The translations under genes and the position numbers were made by a program. Below are positions 37,572-46,118 of a stretch of DNA of 64,000 nt, in pieces. Positions within the stretch are counted from its first letter, which is position 1; each line of letters opens with the position of its first letter. The DNA lies in contig CANMGU010000001.1 in the NCBI GenBank assembly GCA_947497455.1, forward strand, positions 1,054,001 through 1,118,000, read 5' to 3'. This DNA comes from an uncultured Sphingomonadaceae bacterium (GTDB lineage: Bacteria; Pseudomonadota; Alphaproteobacteria; Sphingomonadales; Sphingomonadaceae). Under the pieces are notes generated by a model. The model had not been told where the DNA came from. It was given only the letters and a program-made list of their open reading frames with translations, and made no database searches.

Positions 37572-37648
37572 TGGCGCGCCCGACAGGAGTCGAACCTGTG
37601 GCCTCAAGATTAGAAGTCTCGCGCTCTATCCAGCTGAGCTACGGGCGC
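37572..37648 (-). tRNA. tRNA-Arg (anticodon TCT)
   Basis: The minus strand folds as a 77-nt cloverleaf. The acceptor stem is GCGCCCG/CGGGCGC and the D-arm includes GTAGCTCAGCTGGATAGAGC. The anticodon loop CTTCTAA has anticodon TCT (reads AGA). The T-arm has GGTTCGACTCC, the discriminator is G, and CCA is encoded. Confidence 0.96.
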
Positions 37649-37902
37649 GCACCTTGTAGAATCCTGCTCAATCGCAGTTTTCTGCGGCTTAGCGCGTAGA
37701 CAGGATCGCACGAGATGTCAACCACGGGATGTGTTCTCGTCAATGGTTGTTGCTGGAAAACTCCGATGATCAGGTAATCTGGTTTCCGCGATATCAAAGC
37801 ATTTCAACAGAAACGCTTCTTCTCGACAGTTGCGGGAGCCATAAAACGCTGCCACGGTGCGGTAAGATATCGCAATGGTTGGAACGGCATGGATGGGGAC
37901 AT

Positions 37903-38625
37903 ATGGAACTTGCGAATAAACATATTTTATTGACTGGCGGCACCGCCGGTATCGGACGGGAAATGGCGCGCCAGTTGAAAGAGCAGGGCGCGAATGTCAC
38001 GCTGACCGGCCGCAATCCGGAGCGATTGCAAGCCATGCGTGATGAAGGCTTCGACGTAATCGTGGCCGACCTCTCTAACGCCGCTGGCGTGGATGCGTTG
38101 ATCTCTGAATGGAAAGATAGGGATATAGATGTCCTCCTTAACAATGCAGGGCAGCTCGTTGATCATGATTTTCGCGAAGGCGATCCAGACACAGATGCCG
38201 GCGATGTGTGCATCTATGCCAATCTCAATGCTCCGATCCGATTAATTACTGGCCTGATGCCCCAATTGCGCACGCGGCCGCATGCCGCGATTGTGAATGT
38301 TACCTCCGGACTCGCGATCGCGCCGGCCGCACGAACACCGATCTATTGTGCGACCAAAGCCGGACTGCGTTCCTATACGCTTTGTCTGCGCGAACAGCTT
38401 AAAGATAGTAATATCCAAGTGATTGAGGCACTGCCGCCGGTTGTTGACACCCAGATGAACGATGGCAATCCGACGAAGAAAATGCCGCCTGAAGAGTGCG
38501 CGCGCCAGATTGTCGTTGCTATTGAACGCGATCAGGATGAAGCCAATATCGGTATGACCAAGGCGTTACGTATTGCCGAGACAATCTCACCGGCCCTGGC
38601 CCGGAACATTACCTTGCGGTTCTGA
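37903..38625 (+). CDS. SDR family oxidoreductase, DltE-like
   Basis: 240-residue short-chain dehydrogenase. The cofactor motif TGGTAGIGREMA is at about 11-22, NNAG follows at about 82-85, and the catalytic Ser is in NVTSGLAI and YxxxK in YCATKAGLRS. The TGR after the second strand suggests NADP(H). The start is ATG 37903 (MELANKHILLTGG); upstream in-frame sequence has no homology. Overall it resembles DltE-type SDRs; the substrate is unknown. Confidence 0.87.
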   Translation: MELANKHILLTGGTAGIGREMARQLKEQGANVTLTGRNPERLQAMRDEGFDVIVADLSNAAGVDALISEWKDRDIDVLLNNAGQLVDHDFREGDPDTDAGDVCIYANLNAPIRLITGLMPQLRTRPHAAIVNVTSGLAIAPAARTPIYCATKAGLRSYTLCLREQLKDSNIQVIEALPPVVDTQMNDGNPTKKMPPEECARQIVVAIERDQDEANIGMTKALRIAETISPALARNITLRF

Positions 38626-38982
38626 AATATTCGGTAACGCCTGAATTTTTTAGCTGAACCAAACAGAAGCTATGTGGTCACAAATGGCGCACATGCTTGT
38701 CTGCTGTGCGGGTTGTGCCTGCATATTGCAATGAACGAGCTAATCCTCCGAATGTATTGAACTGGTAGGTGTAACCTATCACTGGTCTTGCACGAACCTT
38801 ACTAATGCGATGAATAAACCTGAGAGGGTATAGATGACTGCCGAACATTCTCTGTCAAAAAAATGATCTCAAATTTGAATATTTGCCTTCTATAATCGAT
38901 TTCTATTACCATATGATGGAAGTCGCATAATCCCCCTCGGGCAAATTGCCCGGTAGCAGGTCAAAAAGTAATATTTTTGGCA
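38626..38982. other. 357-bp intergenic region with a short broken-looking ORF
   Basis: AT-rich region before the GMC oxidoreductase gene. It contains a 10-codon ORF (38834-38866) with a good GAGAGG ribosome-binding site, ending at a run of seven A's. Removing one A would open 31 codons to 38929. Later there is a small hairpin CGGGCA/TGCCCG (38938-38952). No full gene is supported. Confidence 0.5.
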
Positions 38983-40695
38983 ATGCATCAGAGCGAGAAA
39001 TTGAAAATGATATTGGATCTAGCGAAAGGTGGCGTGTCTGGGCAACTGGTCACTGATCTGTGTATTATCGGTGGAGGTGTCGCGGGCCAAATGCTGGCAG
39101 AGGCGCTGAGTTCGCCGACACGGGATGTCGTTATAGTCGAAAGCGGTGGACGCGATTTCGACCCGGCGGTTCAGTCTTTGGCACATGGCCAGAATATCGG
39201 GATTCCCTATTATGACCTGGATGACTCACGTTTGCGGTTGTTCGGTGGCACGGCTGCAATTTGGGGTGGGCGTTGTGCGGAGCTTGACGCGATCGATTTT
39301 GAACAGCGCGACTATTTGCCGCATAGCGGCTGGCCGATTACAAAAAAGGATCTGTCGCCTTACTACAAACAGGTTTTCGATCGTTTGGGATTGAAACAGC
39401 CCAGTGCAGAAAATCTTTGGTCCACCATCAATAGATCTGCGCCGCCATTTGATGCAGAGAAACTCGATAGCGATCTGTGGGTTTTTGATGAGCAGGGCGA
39501 ACGGTTTACCAACCCTGATAGGGCCAGTTTTGCCCATACCCGTATTTTGTTAAATGCGACTGTAACGGATATCGACGTGAATGCGCAAAATGCAGTGCAG
39601 CATGTGCGCGCCCAGAGCATAACCGGGCACTGCACCAAGATATCCGCGAAAGCTTTTGTTCTGGCCGCCGGGGCGATTGAAACCGTTCGCTTGTTAATGG
39701 CTGCCGTCGGCAAGAGGCCGGACGGGCTAGGAAATAATCATGATCTTCTGGGTCGATATTTCATGGAGCATCCCCATGCGCGTGGCGGTGAGTTTCTACC
39801 AAAGAAGCTCGCCCAGACTCTGATGGCGCTGCCGCGTGCGGTTCGCCATGCTGGCAATCGTTACGCCGCCTATCTTCGGCCGGCAGATACGCTGCAGCGC
39901 CAGAAGGGGATTTTAAACTCGTCTATTAGTATCGCTCCGCGATTGCGAGAGGGCGAGAAGATGGAGTTGTTTCGGGCCGTCACTGGCAAACTGAAACATG
40001 ATTTGCCTTCCAGTCGTTTTTGGCGGGCCCGTTACCATGGTCTGAAGAAACTGGCGGTAAAGGGACTGGAACTAACAGATCCCTGGTCTTCGATTATGAA
40101 TATGAAGGTCAATAAAGGGAAATTGGGTGTCTTTGCCATCGTGCGTGCTGAGCAGGCGCCCAACCGCAACAGCCGGATCATGCTTGGGAGTGCAACGGAT
40201 CGATTGGGCACACGACAGGTCGAATTGGATTGGCAGTTGTCCGAGATCGACAAGCGCAGTGTGAAGGTCCTGATGGAAACTGTCGGCGCTGAATATCGTC
40301 GTCTGGGCTGGGGTGATGTCGTCTTGTCAGACTGGCTGTCGGAAACCTCTGCGCGCTGGAAGAGTGATCCGTTGATATCGAGCCACCCTATCGGAGGCTA
40401 TCACCATATGGGCGGCACCCGTATGAGCGATGCACCAGACAGCGGGGTGGTGGACCAGGATTGCAAGCTGCATGAAAGTCCGAACTTGTTTGTCGCCAGC
40501 AGCAGTGTGTTTCCGACTGGTGGCTGGGCCAACCCGACCGTAACGATCATGGCTTTGTCTCTGCGATTGGCCGACCATTTGAAATCCGTGTTGAACGAAC
40601 CTCTCAACCGGCGGTCAGAATCACGACTGCAGACAGGTTATCAAAGACCCACCCAGCAAGAAACGACGACGTCTCGACTTCGGATGCGCAAGTAA
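38983..40695 (+). CDS. GMC family FAD-dependent oxidoreductase
   Basis: 570-residue glucose-methanol-choline family flavoenzyme. The N-terminal FAD site is LCIIGGGVAGQMLAEAL (about 26-42) with the acidic VVIVESGG. RLFGGTAAIWGGRC is a second FAD contact. The C-terminal catalytic region has YHHMGGTRMSDAPDSGVV and SSVFPTGGWANPTVTIMALSLRLADHL (quoted in parts). The start is ATG 38983, two codons after a TTG; neither has a strong Shine-Dalgarno. Similar proteins occur in sugar and exopolysaccharide clusters and oxidise sugars or alcohols, but the substrate is not predictable. The C-terminal 35 residues are polar and may be disordered. Confidence 0.85.
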   Translation: MHQSEKLKMILDLAKGGVSGQLVTDLCIIGGGVAGQMLAEALSSPTRDVVIVESGGRDFDPAVQSLAHGQNIGIPYYDLDDSRLRLFGGTAAIWGGRCAELDAIDFEQRDYLPHSGWPITKKDLSPYYKQVFDRLGLKQPSAENLWSTINRSAPPFDAEKLDSDLWVFDEQGERFTNPDRASFAHTRILLNATVTDIDVNAQNAVQHVRAQSITGHCTKISAKAFVLAAGAIETVRLLMAAVGKRPDGLGNNHDLLGRYFMEHPHARGGEFLPKKLAQTLMALPRAVRHAGNRYAAYLRPADTLQRQKGILNSSISIAPRLREGEKMELFRAVTGKLKHDLPSSRFWRARYHGLKKLAVKGLELTDPWSSIMNMKVNKGKLGVFAIVRAEQAPNRNSRIMLGSATDRLGTRQVELDWQLSEIDKRSVKVLMETVGAEYRRLGWGDVVLSDWLSETSARWKSDPLISSHPIGGYHHMGGTRMSDAPDSGVVDQDCKLHESPNLFVASSSVFPTGGWANPTVTIMALSLRLADHLKSVLNEPLNRRSESRLQTGYQRPTQQETTTSRLRMRK

Positions 40696-40748
40696 GCTCA
40701 GTACGGTGAAGCATCCGCTTTCAGGATCAAGCTTCGCAGATTGATCAT

Positions 40749-41360
40749 TTATTTTGACGGCTCGATTTGAAGGATCAACGGTTCCCCCTTGAAGCTGTGA
40801 TAGCTGCCAAATTCACTCTCCAGCGCCGCCCGTTTTGCCCTTTTTGCGTTATCAAATGCGGGTAATTTTTGCAGATAAGCAAAGCCAACGGGCGATAGCG
40901 CAAGATCAGCACAGTTTTTGTAATCCAACGCAAAGCGCATCAGTCCATAATCCACATATTCGGTTTTCGCCGCTGACCGGCTGTCTTCCGATGCGCCTTC
41001 GCGCAGGGCATTTGTCTGGCCATGATAGAAAACCAATCCAATATTGGTATAGTTTGCCGAAAAAGACCGATGCATTGTATCCAGTTGATATCTGTAGCGC
41101 GAGAGGCTTTCAAAGCGTTCCGCCCGGCTCAAAACTGCGCGTTCCACATCCAATTGTTGAGAGCAAGCATCCGCAATACTCTCAATCAGAGTATCGGCTA
41201 ACTCAAACTCGACATCAAATTCAGGAAGCGCCGGCTTTGGCATCGCGCTGATCTCCTCGGCAGAGCCAACCAGCATGTCGTCATCGACTCTCGGTTTCGT
41301 TGGTTGGGGTTGCCCATTTGCGAGCATTGACAGCAGCAATATTGGAAACCCAAAACTCAT
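40749..41360 (-). CDS. Exported hypothetical protein
   Basis: 203-residue protein from ATG 41360, six bases after AGGA, with a short signal peptide (MSFGFPILLLSMLANG). The mature part is polar with alternating helices and two cysteines (DACSQQLD, KNCADLAL), and no recognised domain. An upstream in-frame start would hide the signal peptide. Converges on the GMC gene, with 53 bp between. Confidence 0.65.
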   Translation of the reverse strand: MSFGFPILLLSMLANGQPQPTKPRVDDDMLVGSAEEISAMPKPALPEFDVEFELADTLIESIADACSQQLDVERAVLSRAERFESLSRYRYQLDTMHRSFSANYTNIGLVFYHGQTNALREGASEDSRSAAKTEYVDYGLMRFALDYKNCADLALSPVGFAYLQKLPAFDNAKRAKRAALESEFGSYHSFKGEPLILQIEPSK

Positions 41361-41576
41361 CTTACATCCTATGCTTCGCAGTGATTTCCGTCGGCAATTT
41401 CCAGTCACGATTCAGATACGACAAGATCGATCAAATCGTGATGCGACAATCTTTCGCCCTTATGATGATTATATTGTTGATAGTGAAGCATGGGAAGAAC
41501 GGCAATGATCGATTATGGCTTTTGTTGTTGATATCCGCTGCGGGAGCAAAAGGGGGAGGTTGGTTACAGAGCTTCT

Positions 41577-42338
41577 TCAGATATCGGCAAAATCTCCACT
41601 CCGTCCTTTGCCATCAGCAAACCGAGCAGCACCCGATGCGGCTCCAGCCCGAAGCGAGTCTTGGCCCACTTTGTTTTCAAACTTGAGTGCGTCGCCAATT
41701 GGCAAGCTCCATTGCTTTTCCACGCTCACGCGGTCGTTGTTCATACATTCCTGCGGAAATGCCACGAGCTTCTCCGCGAGCGCGATGGCTGAACTGAGAA
41801 CATCTCCCCGCGATACGATGCGATTGACGAGACCAAAAGAAAGAGCTTCCTGTGCGCCTACGGCCCGGCCTGTCAAAATCATATCCAAAGCTCGGGACTG
41901 CCCGATTAAACGGGGTAATCGAACCGTTCCACCGTCGATCAGTGGCACGCCCCATCTTCGGCAATACACTCCAAAAATGGCTTCTTCGCTTGCGATGCGC
42001 AAATCGCACATGATTGCAAGTTCGAGCCCACCCGCAACGGCATGGCCTTCAACAGCGGCAATAGAAGGTTTTTTGAGTTCCAACCAACTGGGCCCCATCG
42101 GAGCTTCTTTCTGAAAACGTGCTTCGACAGCAGCGGCCTTCAGATCTGCTCCCGCGCAAAAATGCCCTGAAGCTCCAGTCAAAATATGAACCCTGACCGC
42201 ATCATCCGCTTCGCCCGCCTCAAACGCCGTTTTTAGGGCCTCAGCGGTCTCAGGATCAACGGCATTGCGCGCTTCGGCGCGGTTGATGGTGATGATCTGC
42301 GTTGCACCGCGGCGTTCTACCAAGACTTTTTCTGACAT
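41577..42338 (-). CDS. Enoyl-CoA hydratase/isomerase (crotonase) family protein
   Basis: 253-residue crotonase-fold enzyme acting on CoA thioesters. The oxyanion-hole segments are HFCAGADLKA (about 59-68) and GHAVAGGLELAIMCDLRIA (about 98-116). Of the two catalytic glutamates of true enoyl-CoA hydratases, one candidate lies in the family-typical SEEAIFG segment; exact specificity is open. Divergent from the PadR operon, with the padR promoter between, so it may belong to the same regulon. Confidence 0.88.
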   Translation of the reverse strand: MSEKVLVERRGATQIITINRAEARNAVDPETAEALKTAFEAGEADDAVRVHILTGASGHFCAGADLKAAAVEARFQKEAPMGPSWLELKKPSIAAVEGHAVAGGLELAIMCDLRIASEEAIFGVYCRRWGVPLIDGGTVRLPRLIGQSRALDMILTGRAVGAQEALSFGLVNRIVSRGDVLSSAIALAEKLVAFPQECMNNDRVSVEKQWSLPIGDALKFENKVGQDSLRAGAASGAARFADGKGRSGDFADI

Positions 42339-42369
42339 TCTGCTCTCCTTGCTTCAGCATAGAAACACT

Positions 42370-42399
42370 TTGACTCATATTCAACTTTTGTCATATATA
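42370..42399 (+). promoter_or_regulatory. Promoter of the PadR operon
   Basis: TTGACT (42370-42375), 18-bp spacer, TATATA (42394-42399). The AT-rich spacer with CATATTC and a later GTATGAA is a plausible PadR autoregulatory site in the divergent region. Confidence 0.6.
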
Positions 42400-42429
42400 T
42401 TCCATTAGTGGAGTATGAAGGGGATTAAC

Positions 42430-43020
42430 TTGTCGCTCAAATATACAATATTGGTAGCGCTTAGCGAGGGGCCTAAAACCGGCTATGATGTAGCCAAACT
42501 GTTTGACAAGACGATTGGCTTTTTCTGGCGCGCGCGGCACTCGCAAATATACCGAGAGCTGGCCAAGTTGAAAGATAGGCAATGGGTGACGTCCCAAGAA
42601 GTTGAGCAGTCAGGCAAGCCCAATAAGGTGGTATTCACGATCACGGATGAAGGCCGTGAAGCCTTGTTCAACTGGTCTCGTGAACCCAATGAGCCGCAGG
42701 AGCTGAAGGATGATTTTCTGATCCAGCTCTATCGTTTGGAATCGATTGACCTTGAAGCCTTTCGAGAAAATCTGATGCTGCGACTGGAAAGCCATCGTGA
42801 TCGTCATTCCAGATATATAGAAAAATATGAGTTGCTGGCGGGCAAGGATTCTCTGTCTGATGTTGGTCAAAAACTTGCCTTGGAAGTTGGGATCAGATGG
42901 GAACGTGAATGGACCGACTGGTGCAGCAAAGCGTTGGAGCAACTGAGCCCGGACGCCGTTGCCAAATTATCCAATGTTGTTCCGATAAAAAGTGAGGGAG
43001 AGAAAAATGCTGAGCGATAA
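42430..43020 (+). CDS. PadR family transcriptional regulator
   Basis: PadR-type repressor with a winged-helix domain (about 1-85) and a C-terminal helical dimerisation part (Vir_act_alpha_C type). The start is placed at TTG 42430: it gives the family-typical MSLKYTILVALSEGPKTGYDVAKLFD, and AAGGGG precedes it by six bases. ATG 42415 would add five residues with a badly spaced ribosome-binding site. 196 residues. It overlaps the next gene by 14 bases, so it heads an operon with the isomerase-like and hydrolase genes and probably controls them together with the divergent enoyl-CoA hydratase. Confidence 0.88.
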   Translation: MSLKYTILVALSEGPKTGYDVAKLFDKTIGFFWRARHSQIYRELAKLKDRQWVTSQEVEQSGKPNKVVFTITDEGREALFNWSREPNEPQELKDDFLIQLYRLESIDLEAFRENLMLRLESHRDRHSRYIEKYELLAGKDSLSDVGQKLALEVGIRWEREWTDWCSKALEQLSPDAVAKLSNVVPIKSEGEKNAER

Positions 43021-43507
43021 GAGAAGGGCGTTGCTCGTACTCAATGGGGTCGGACTATTAATTTCAGCAGCTCTGAGCGGTTGGCTCTATTTCTTCTTCC
43101 TGCTGGGCGCTCTCGATCTATGGCCTCTTTTTACCGATATTCCTGTGGAAATTGGTGGCGATCGACGCGCCTGGAATATGGCGCATCTGGAGGGCATTAC
43201 CAATGGCTTGATTCTTATCGCATTGGCTGCCGCCGCCCCATTTGTGACACTGGGTCCAAAAGGTCAGACTTGGCTATTCTGGTCATCGCTCACCTATGCA
43301 TGGTTGTTTACGTTACCCGCTATTGCCAATGCGGTTTTCAGCACCCGCGGTCTTGAATTTGGCGGCGGCCCATTTCCGGGCGACGTGACGATCAACAACA
43401 TCATCTACCTTTTCGGCTGGCCGCCCATTATCGCCGTGCATATCGGGTTCGGGCTTTTTGCATGGGGCGCATGGAAGAAATATCAATCACTGGAGTCAGA
43501 AGCATGA
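43007..43507 (+). CDS. Styrene-oxide-isomerase-like membrane protein
   Basis: 166-residue protein with four predicted membrane helices (about 9-32, 62-80, 86-108 and 135-158). It resembles StyC-type styrene oxide isomerase in size, topology and motifs: AWNMAHLEGITNG matches the StyC region carrying heme-ligand H58 and N64 (H60 and N66 here), and TRGLEFGGGPFPGD matches its RGLTFG block. The StyC catalytic tyrosine is not in the matching position, so activity may differ. The comparison is from memory. It starts at ATG 43007 after GAGGGAG and overlaps both neighbours. Confidence 0.6.
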   Translation: MLSDKRRALLVLNGVGLLISAALSGWLYFFFLLGALDLWPLFTDIPVEIGGDRRAWNMAHLEGITNGLILIALAAAAPFVTLGPKGQTWLFWSSLTYAWLFTLPAIANAVFSTRGLEFGGGPFPGDVTINNIIYLFGWPPIIAVHIGFGLFAWGAWKKYQSLESEA

Positions 43508-44391
43508 ACGCACGAGCAAAAGTTCCGCATCCACAAGCTGGAGGTATCGTAGTTCGCGCCATTCCATTCTCTTTCGAAGAAGGTATCAATCCGGTTTGGC
43601 ATCCAGGTCGGCCCGAATGGAGCCACATGGCCAACGGAGCATCCCTCACAATGCCCTATCTGGAACCTTTTCTGATCAAGACCGTCAGAGAGGCGCTGAA
43701 GAGCGCCAGCAACAAGCAACTGAAAGATGATGTCCACGGCTTCATGGCGCAGGAAGGCAATCATTTTCAGAACCACCGCCGATACAACGAAATTTTGAAA
43801 ACGCACTATCCAGAACTGGCAAATGTCGAAGATGAGATGACGGTCGAATACAAGAAGTTTCAGAAGAAAAGCCTTCGCTGGAGATTGGCCTATACGGCGG
43901 GTTTTGAAACTATGACGATGGGCATGACCGAATGGCTCATTGAAGAACGGCGGGACTTATTCAAAAATGCTGATCCATCGGTGTCGTCCTTGATCTTGTG
44001 GCATATGGTCGAAGAGACGGAACACAAGAATGTCGCCTATGATCTCTATCAGGACCTATATGGCAACTACTGGCCGCGCACATGGGGATTGATCTACGGC
44101 AGTCTCCATGTCGCTTGGGCAAGTCGCAAAGGCTATAAGCGCATGCTCAAGCGTGACGGCCTGTGGAATAGTTTTGGCAGTAGGCTACGACTATGGAAGA
44201 TGGTTTCGCGTTTTCTGATCAAGGCCTCACCAGCCATGTTGCGCTCGTTGGTTCCCGGTTATCATCCCAGTAAAGTCAAAGATCCCAATTGGGTGTCGCG
44301 CTGGACGCATGCATATGCTGACCTGCCAGAGGATATCATTCCGCTACTGGATACGAACGATCCAGATATTCCAGCGCAATTTGCGCGTTAG
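43504..44391 (+). CDS. Ferritin-like metal-dependent hydrolase (PF10118 type)
   Basis: 295-residue helical protein of the predicted metal-dependent hydrolase family. Metal-ligand-rich motifs are MAQEGNHFQNHRRYNE (about 78-93) and WHMVEETEHKNVAYDLYQ (about 167-184), with FETMTMGMTEWLIEE between. They fit a di-metal site built from Glu and His residues, as in ferritin-like folds. ATG 43504 overlaps the preceding stop (ATGA). It is the third gene of the PadR operon. The reaction is unknown. Confidence 0.8.
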   Translation: MNARAKVPHPQAGGIVVRAIPFSFEEGINPVWHPGRPEWSHMANGASLTMPYLEPFLIKTVREALKSASNKQLKDDVHGFMAQEGNHFQNHRRYNEILKTHYPELANVEDEMTVEYKKFQKKSLRWRLAYTAGFETMTMGMTEWLIEERRDLFKNADPSVSSLILWHMVEETEHKNVAYDLYQDLYGNYWPRTWGLIYGSLHVAWASRKGYKRMLKRDGLWNSFGSRLRLWKMVSRFLIKASPAMLRSLVPGYHPSKVKDPNWVSRWTHAYADLPEDIIPLLDTNDPDIPAQFAR

Positions 44392-44443
44392 ATTTCGGTA
44401 CCGGTTTATGCCCGATTTTGGGGTTTACAGTTCTGAAGCGAAT

Positions 44444-44468
44444 GTCTGCTTCGGCCGTAGAAGCGGAC
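44444..44468. repeat. Short inverted repeat element
   Basis: GTCTGCTTC (44444-44452) and GAAGCGGAC (44460-44468) form a 9-bp stem with one G-T pair. The core resembles the GTCCGCTTTC elements at 46858 and 47384, suggesting a small dispersed intergenic repeat. Confidence 0.45.
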
Positions 44469-44529
44469 GCCGCGCATACTCAAGTTTAACTCGAACATAT
44501 GTTGTCCCTTAGCGGTCAGATCAATTTAA

Positions 44530-44559
44530 TTGACAATATATTGTCAAAACGACTATATG
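44530..44559 (+). promoter_or_regulatory. MarR operator and promoter
   Basis: The perfect 18-bp palindrome TTGACAATATATTGTCAA (44530-44547) contains the -35 TTGACA. An 18-bp spacer leads to TATATG (44554-44559). Binding of a MarR dimer here would block RNA polymerase, giving autorepression. Confidence 0.85.
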
Positions 44560-44565
44560 ATGCCA

Positions 44566-45018
44566 ATGGCAAAGCGAAGCATCGATGGACAGGCACTCAC
44601 CCAACTGATTCTGGAGATATTTCGGATCAACGGAGAATTGCTCAATGCTGGTAATCGGATCACCAAACCTTTTGGTCTGACCAGTGCACGTTGGCAGATC
44701 ATGGGAGCCATCGATGAGGAAGGGCAGCCGCTCACTGTTTCGCAAATTGCCAGACGAATGGGGTTGGCCCGGCAGGGTGTTCAGCGGATCATAAATGATG
44801 TTGAAAAACTGGGCCTGGTTACTGGCTCTATGAATATCGATCACAAACGCGCACCACTCTTTTCCCTGAGTGGTGAAGGTAAAAAGGTCATGGCCAAAAT
44901 CAACGCGGCGCAAGCCGAATGGGTCAATGCGCTTTCAAAAGACTTGTCTGCTCAACAACTCACAGAAATCCAAAACACTTTGCAATCCATTCGGGAGCAA
45001 TCTGAAAACTCGAACTAG
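44566..45018 (+). CDS. MarR family transcriptional regulator
   Basis: About 150-residue MarR-type winged-helix repressor: SARWQIMGAID, LTVSQIARRMGLARQGVQRIINDVEKLGLV (recognition helix region, in parts) and the wing NIDHKRAPLFSLS. ATG 44566 is favoured because the alternatives at 44557 and 44560 fall in or next to the -10 element, and transcription should begin near 44566. The mRNA may then be leaderless, as no Shine-Dalgarno is visible. It heads an operon with the monooxygenase-like and cytochrome b561 genes, and its operator is the palindrome just upstream. Confidence 0.87.
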   Translation: MAKRSIDGQALTQLILEIFRINGELLNAGNRITKPFGLTSARWQIMGAIDEEGQPLTVSQIARRMGLARQGVQRIINDVEKLGLVTGSMNIDHKRAPLFSLSGEGKKVMAKINAAQAEWVNALSKDLSAQQLTEIQNTLQSIREQSENSN

Positions 45019-45031
45019 AAAAGGAAGAAAA

Positions 45032-45403
45032 ATGCCTCAGCTAAAGGAACTCAATGACAGCGTCAGTCTGATGGATCAAATGCAAACAAATGAGGATGGA
45101 TCGGTTGCTCTCATTAATGTGTTTACGGTTGATCCCGCCGATCAGGATGCGTTGATCGCATCATGGTCACATGACGCTGAATTTATGAAGGTTCAGCCGG
45201 GATATATTTCCACTCAGTTACACAAGGGAATTGGTGGCAGCGCAACATTTCTAAACTACGCGATATGGGAAAGCGCCGAAAGTTTCCGCAACGCCTTCAC
45301 AGATCCAGAATTCCAGAAACGTATTGGCCGCTATCCGGACAGCGCAACAGTATCACCCCATCTTTTCAAAAAACTGGACGTTCCCGGCCACTGTGTCGCC
45401 TGA
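45032..45403 (+). CDS. Antibiotic biosynthesis monooxygenase (ABM) domain protein
   Basis: 123-residue dimeric alpha/beta-barrel protein. The ABM ferredoxin-like fold is visible in VALINVFTVDPADQDALIASW, PGYISTQLHKGIGG, FLNYAIWESAESFRNAF (separate segments). Such proteins include quinone-forming monooxygenases and stress proteins. ATG 45032 follows AAGGAAG. Located between marR and a cytochrome b561 gene, which suggests a redox or quinone-stress response. Confidence 0.82.
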   Translation: MPQLKELNDSVSLMDQMQTNEDGSVALINVFTVDPADQDALIASWSHDAEFMKVQPGYISTQLHKGIGGSATFLNYAIWESAESFRNAFTDPEFQKRIGRYPDSATVSPHLFKKLDVPGHCVA

Positions 45404-45416
45404 ACGGGAGCATCTC

Positions 45417-45959
45417 ATGCCTGCAAAAAGCTCGATTGATCAATATGGTTCCGTGGCCATTGCAATCCACTGGTTAAGCGCCCTGCTTATAGTGGCTCTG
45501 CTGGGTTCCGGATTCACCGCTGGCGGCGCTGAGGACATTGCCAAGAAGGCGGAAATCTTGCGTATCCACATTCCGCTAGGTCTAGCCGTTCTGTTTCTTA
45601 CCGTGCTGCGCATCTTTTGGTGGTTTTTCGCTGATAGAAAGCCAGACTCTATTCACATGCCTGTTTGGCAAGATCGGGCATCCAAGGCTGTGCATTTCCT
45701 ATTCTATATTGTCATTTTGGGCATGGTCGGAAGCGGTATTGGAATGATGGTTCTTTTCGATGCCGGACCGATCATCTTCGGAGTAGTCAAGGCAGTGCTG
45801 CCTGATTTCTGGGATTTCAAACCACGCCTGCCGCATGGCATTGGTGGCAGGCTCACCCTATTGCTGTTCATTTTTCATGCCGGTGCCGCTTTGTACCGTC
45901 AATTTGTGATGCGTGATGAGCTTTTGAGACGGATGTGGTTTCATCGGTCAGAAAACTGA
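45417..45959 (+). CDS. Cytochrome b561 family protein
   Basis: 180-residue membrane protein with four predicted helices and heme-ligand-type histidines (AIAIHWLSALL, RIHIPLGLAVL, AVHFLFYIVIL, FIFHAGAALYRQF), as in the bacterial CybB family. These shuttle electrons between quinones and periplasmic acceptors such as superoxide. ATG 45417 follows ACGGGAG. Last gene of the MarR operon. Confidence 0.87.
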   Translation: MPAKSSIDQYGSVAIAIHWLSALLIVALLGSGFTAGGAEDIAKKAEILRIHIPLGLAVLFLTVLRIFWWFFADRKPDSIHMPVWQDRASKAVHFLFYIVILGMVGSGIGMMVLFDAGPIIFGVVKAVLPDFWDFKPRLPHGIGGRLTLLLFIFHAGAALYRQFVMRDELLRRMWFHRSEN

Positions 45960-46118
45960 ATACATTAAATGGGTAGATACCAGGGGGGCTCGGTTTTCAG
46001 GATAATTCAGACATCCGATGGTATCGGAATTGAATACCACCAATGAGTGTCATTCCTCGTTTGTAGTCGTGTGACGGACAAGCAATTGTTATTTATTGGG
46101 TGACTGTCCGCAATAAAT

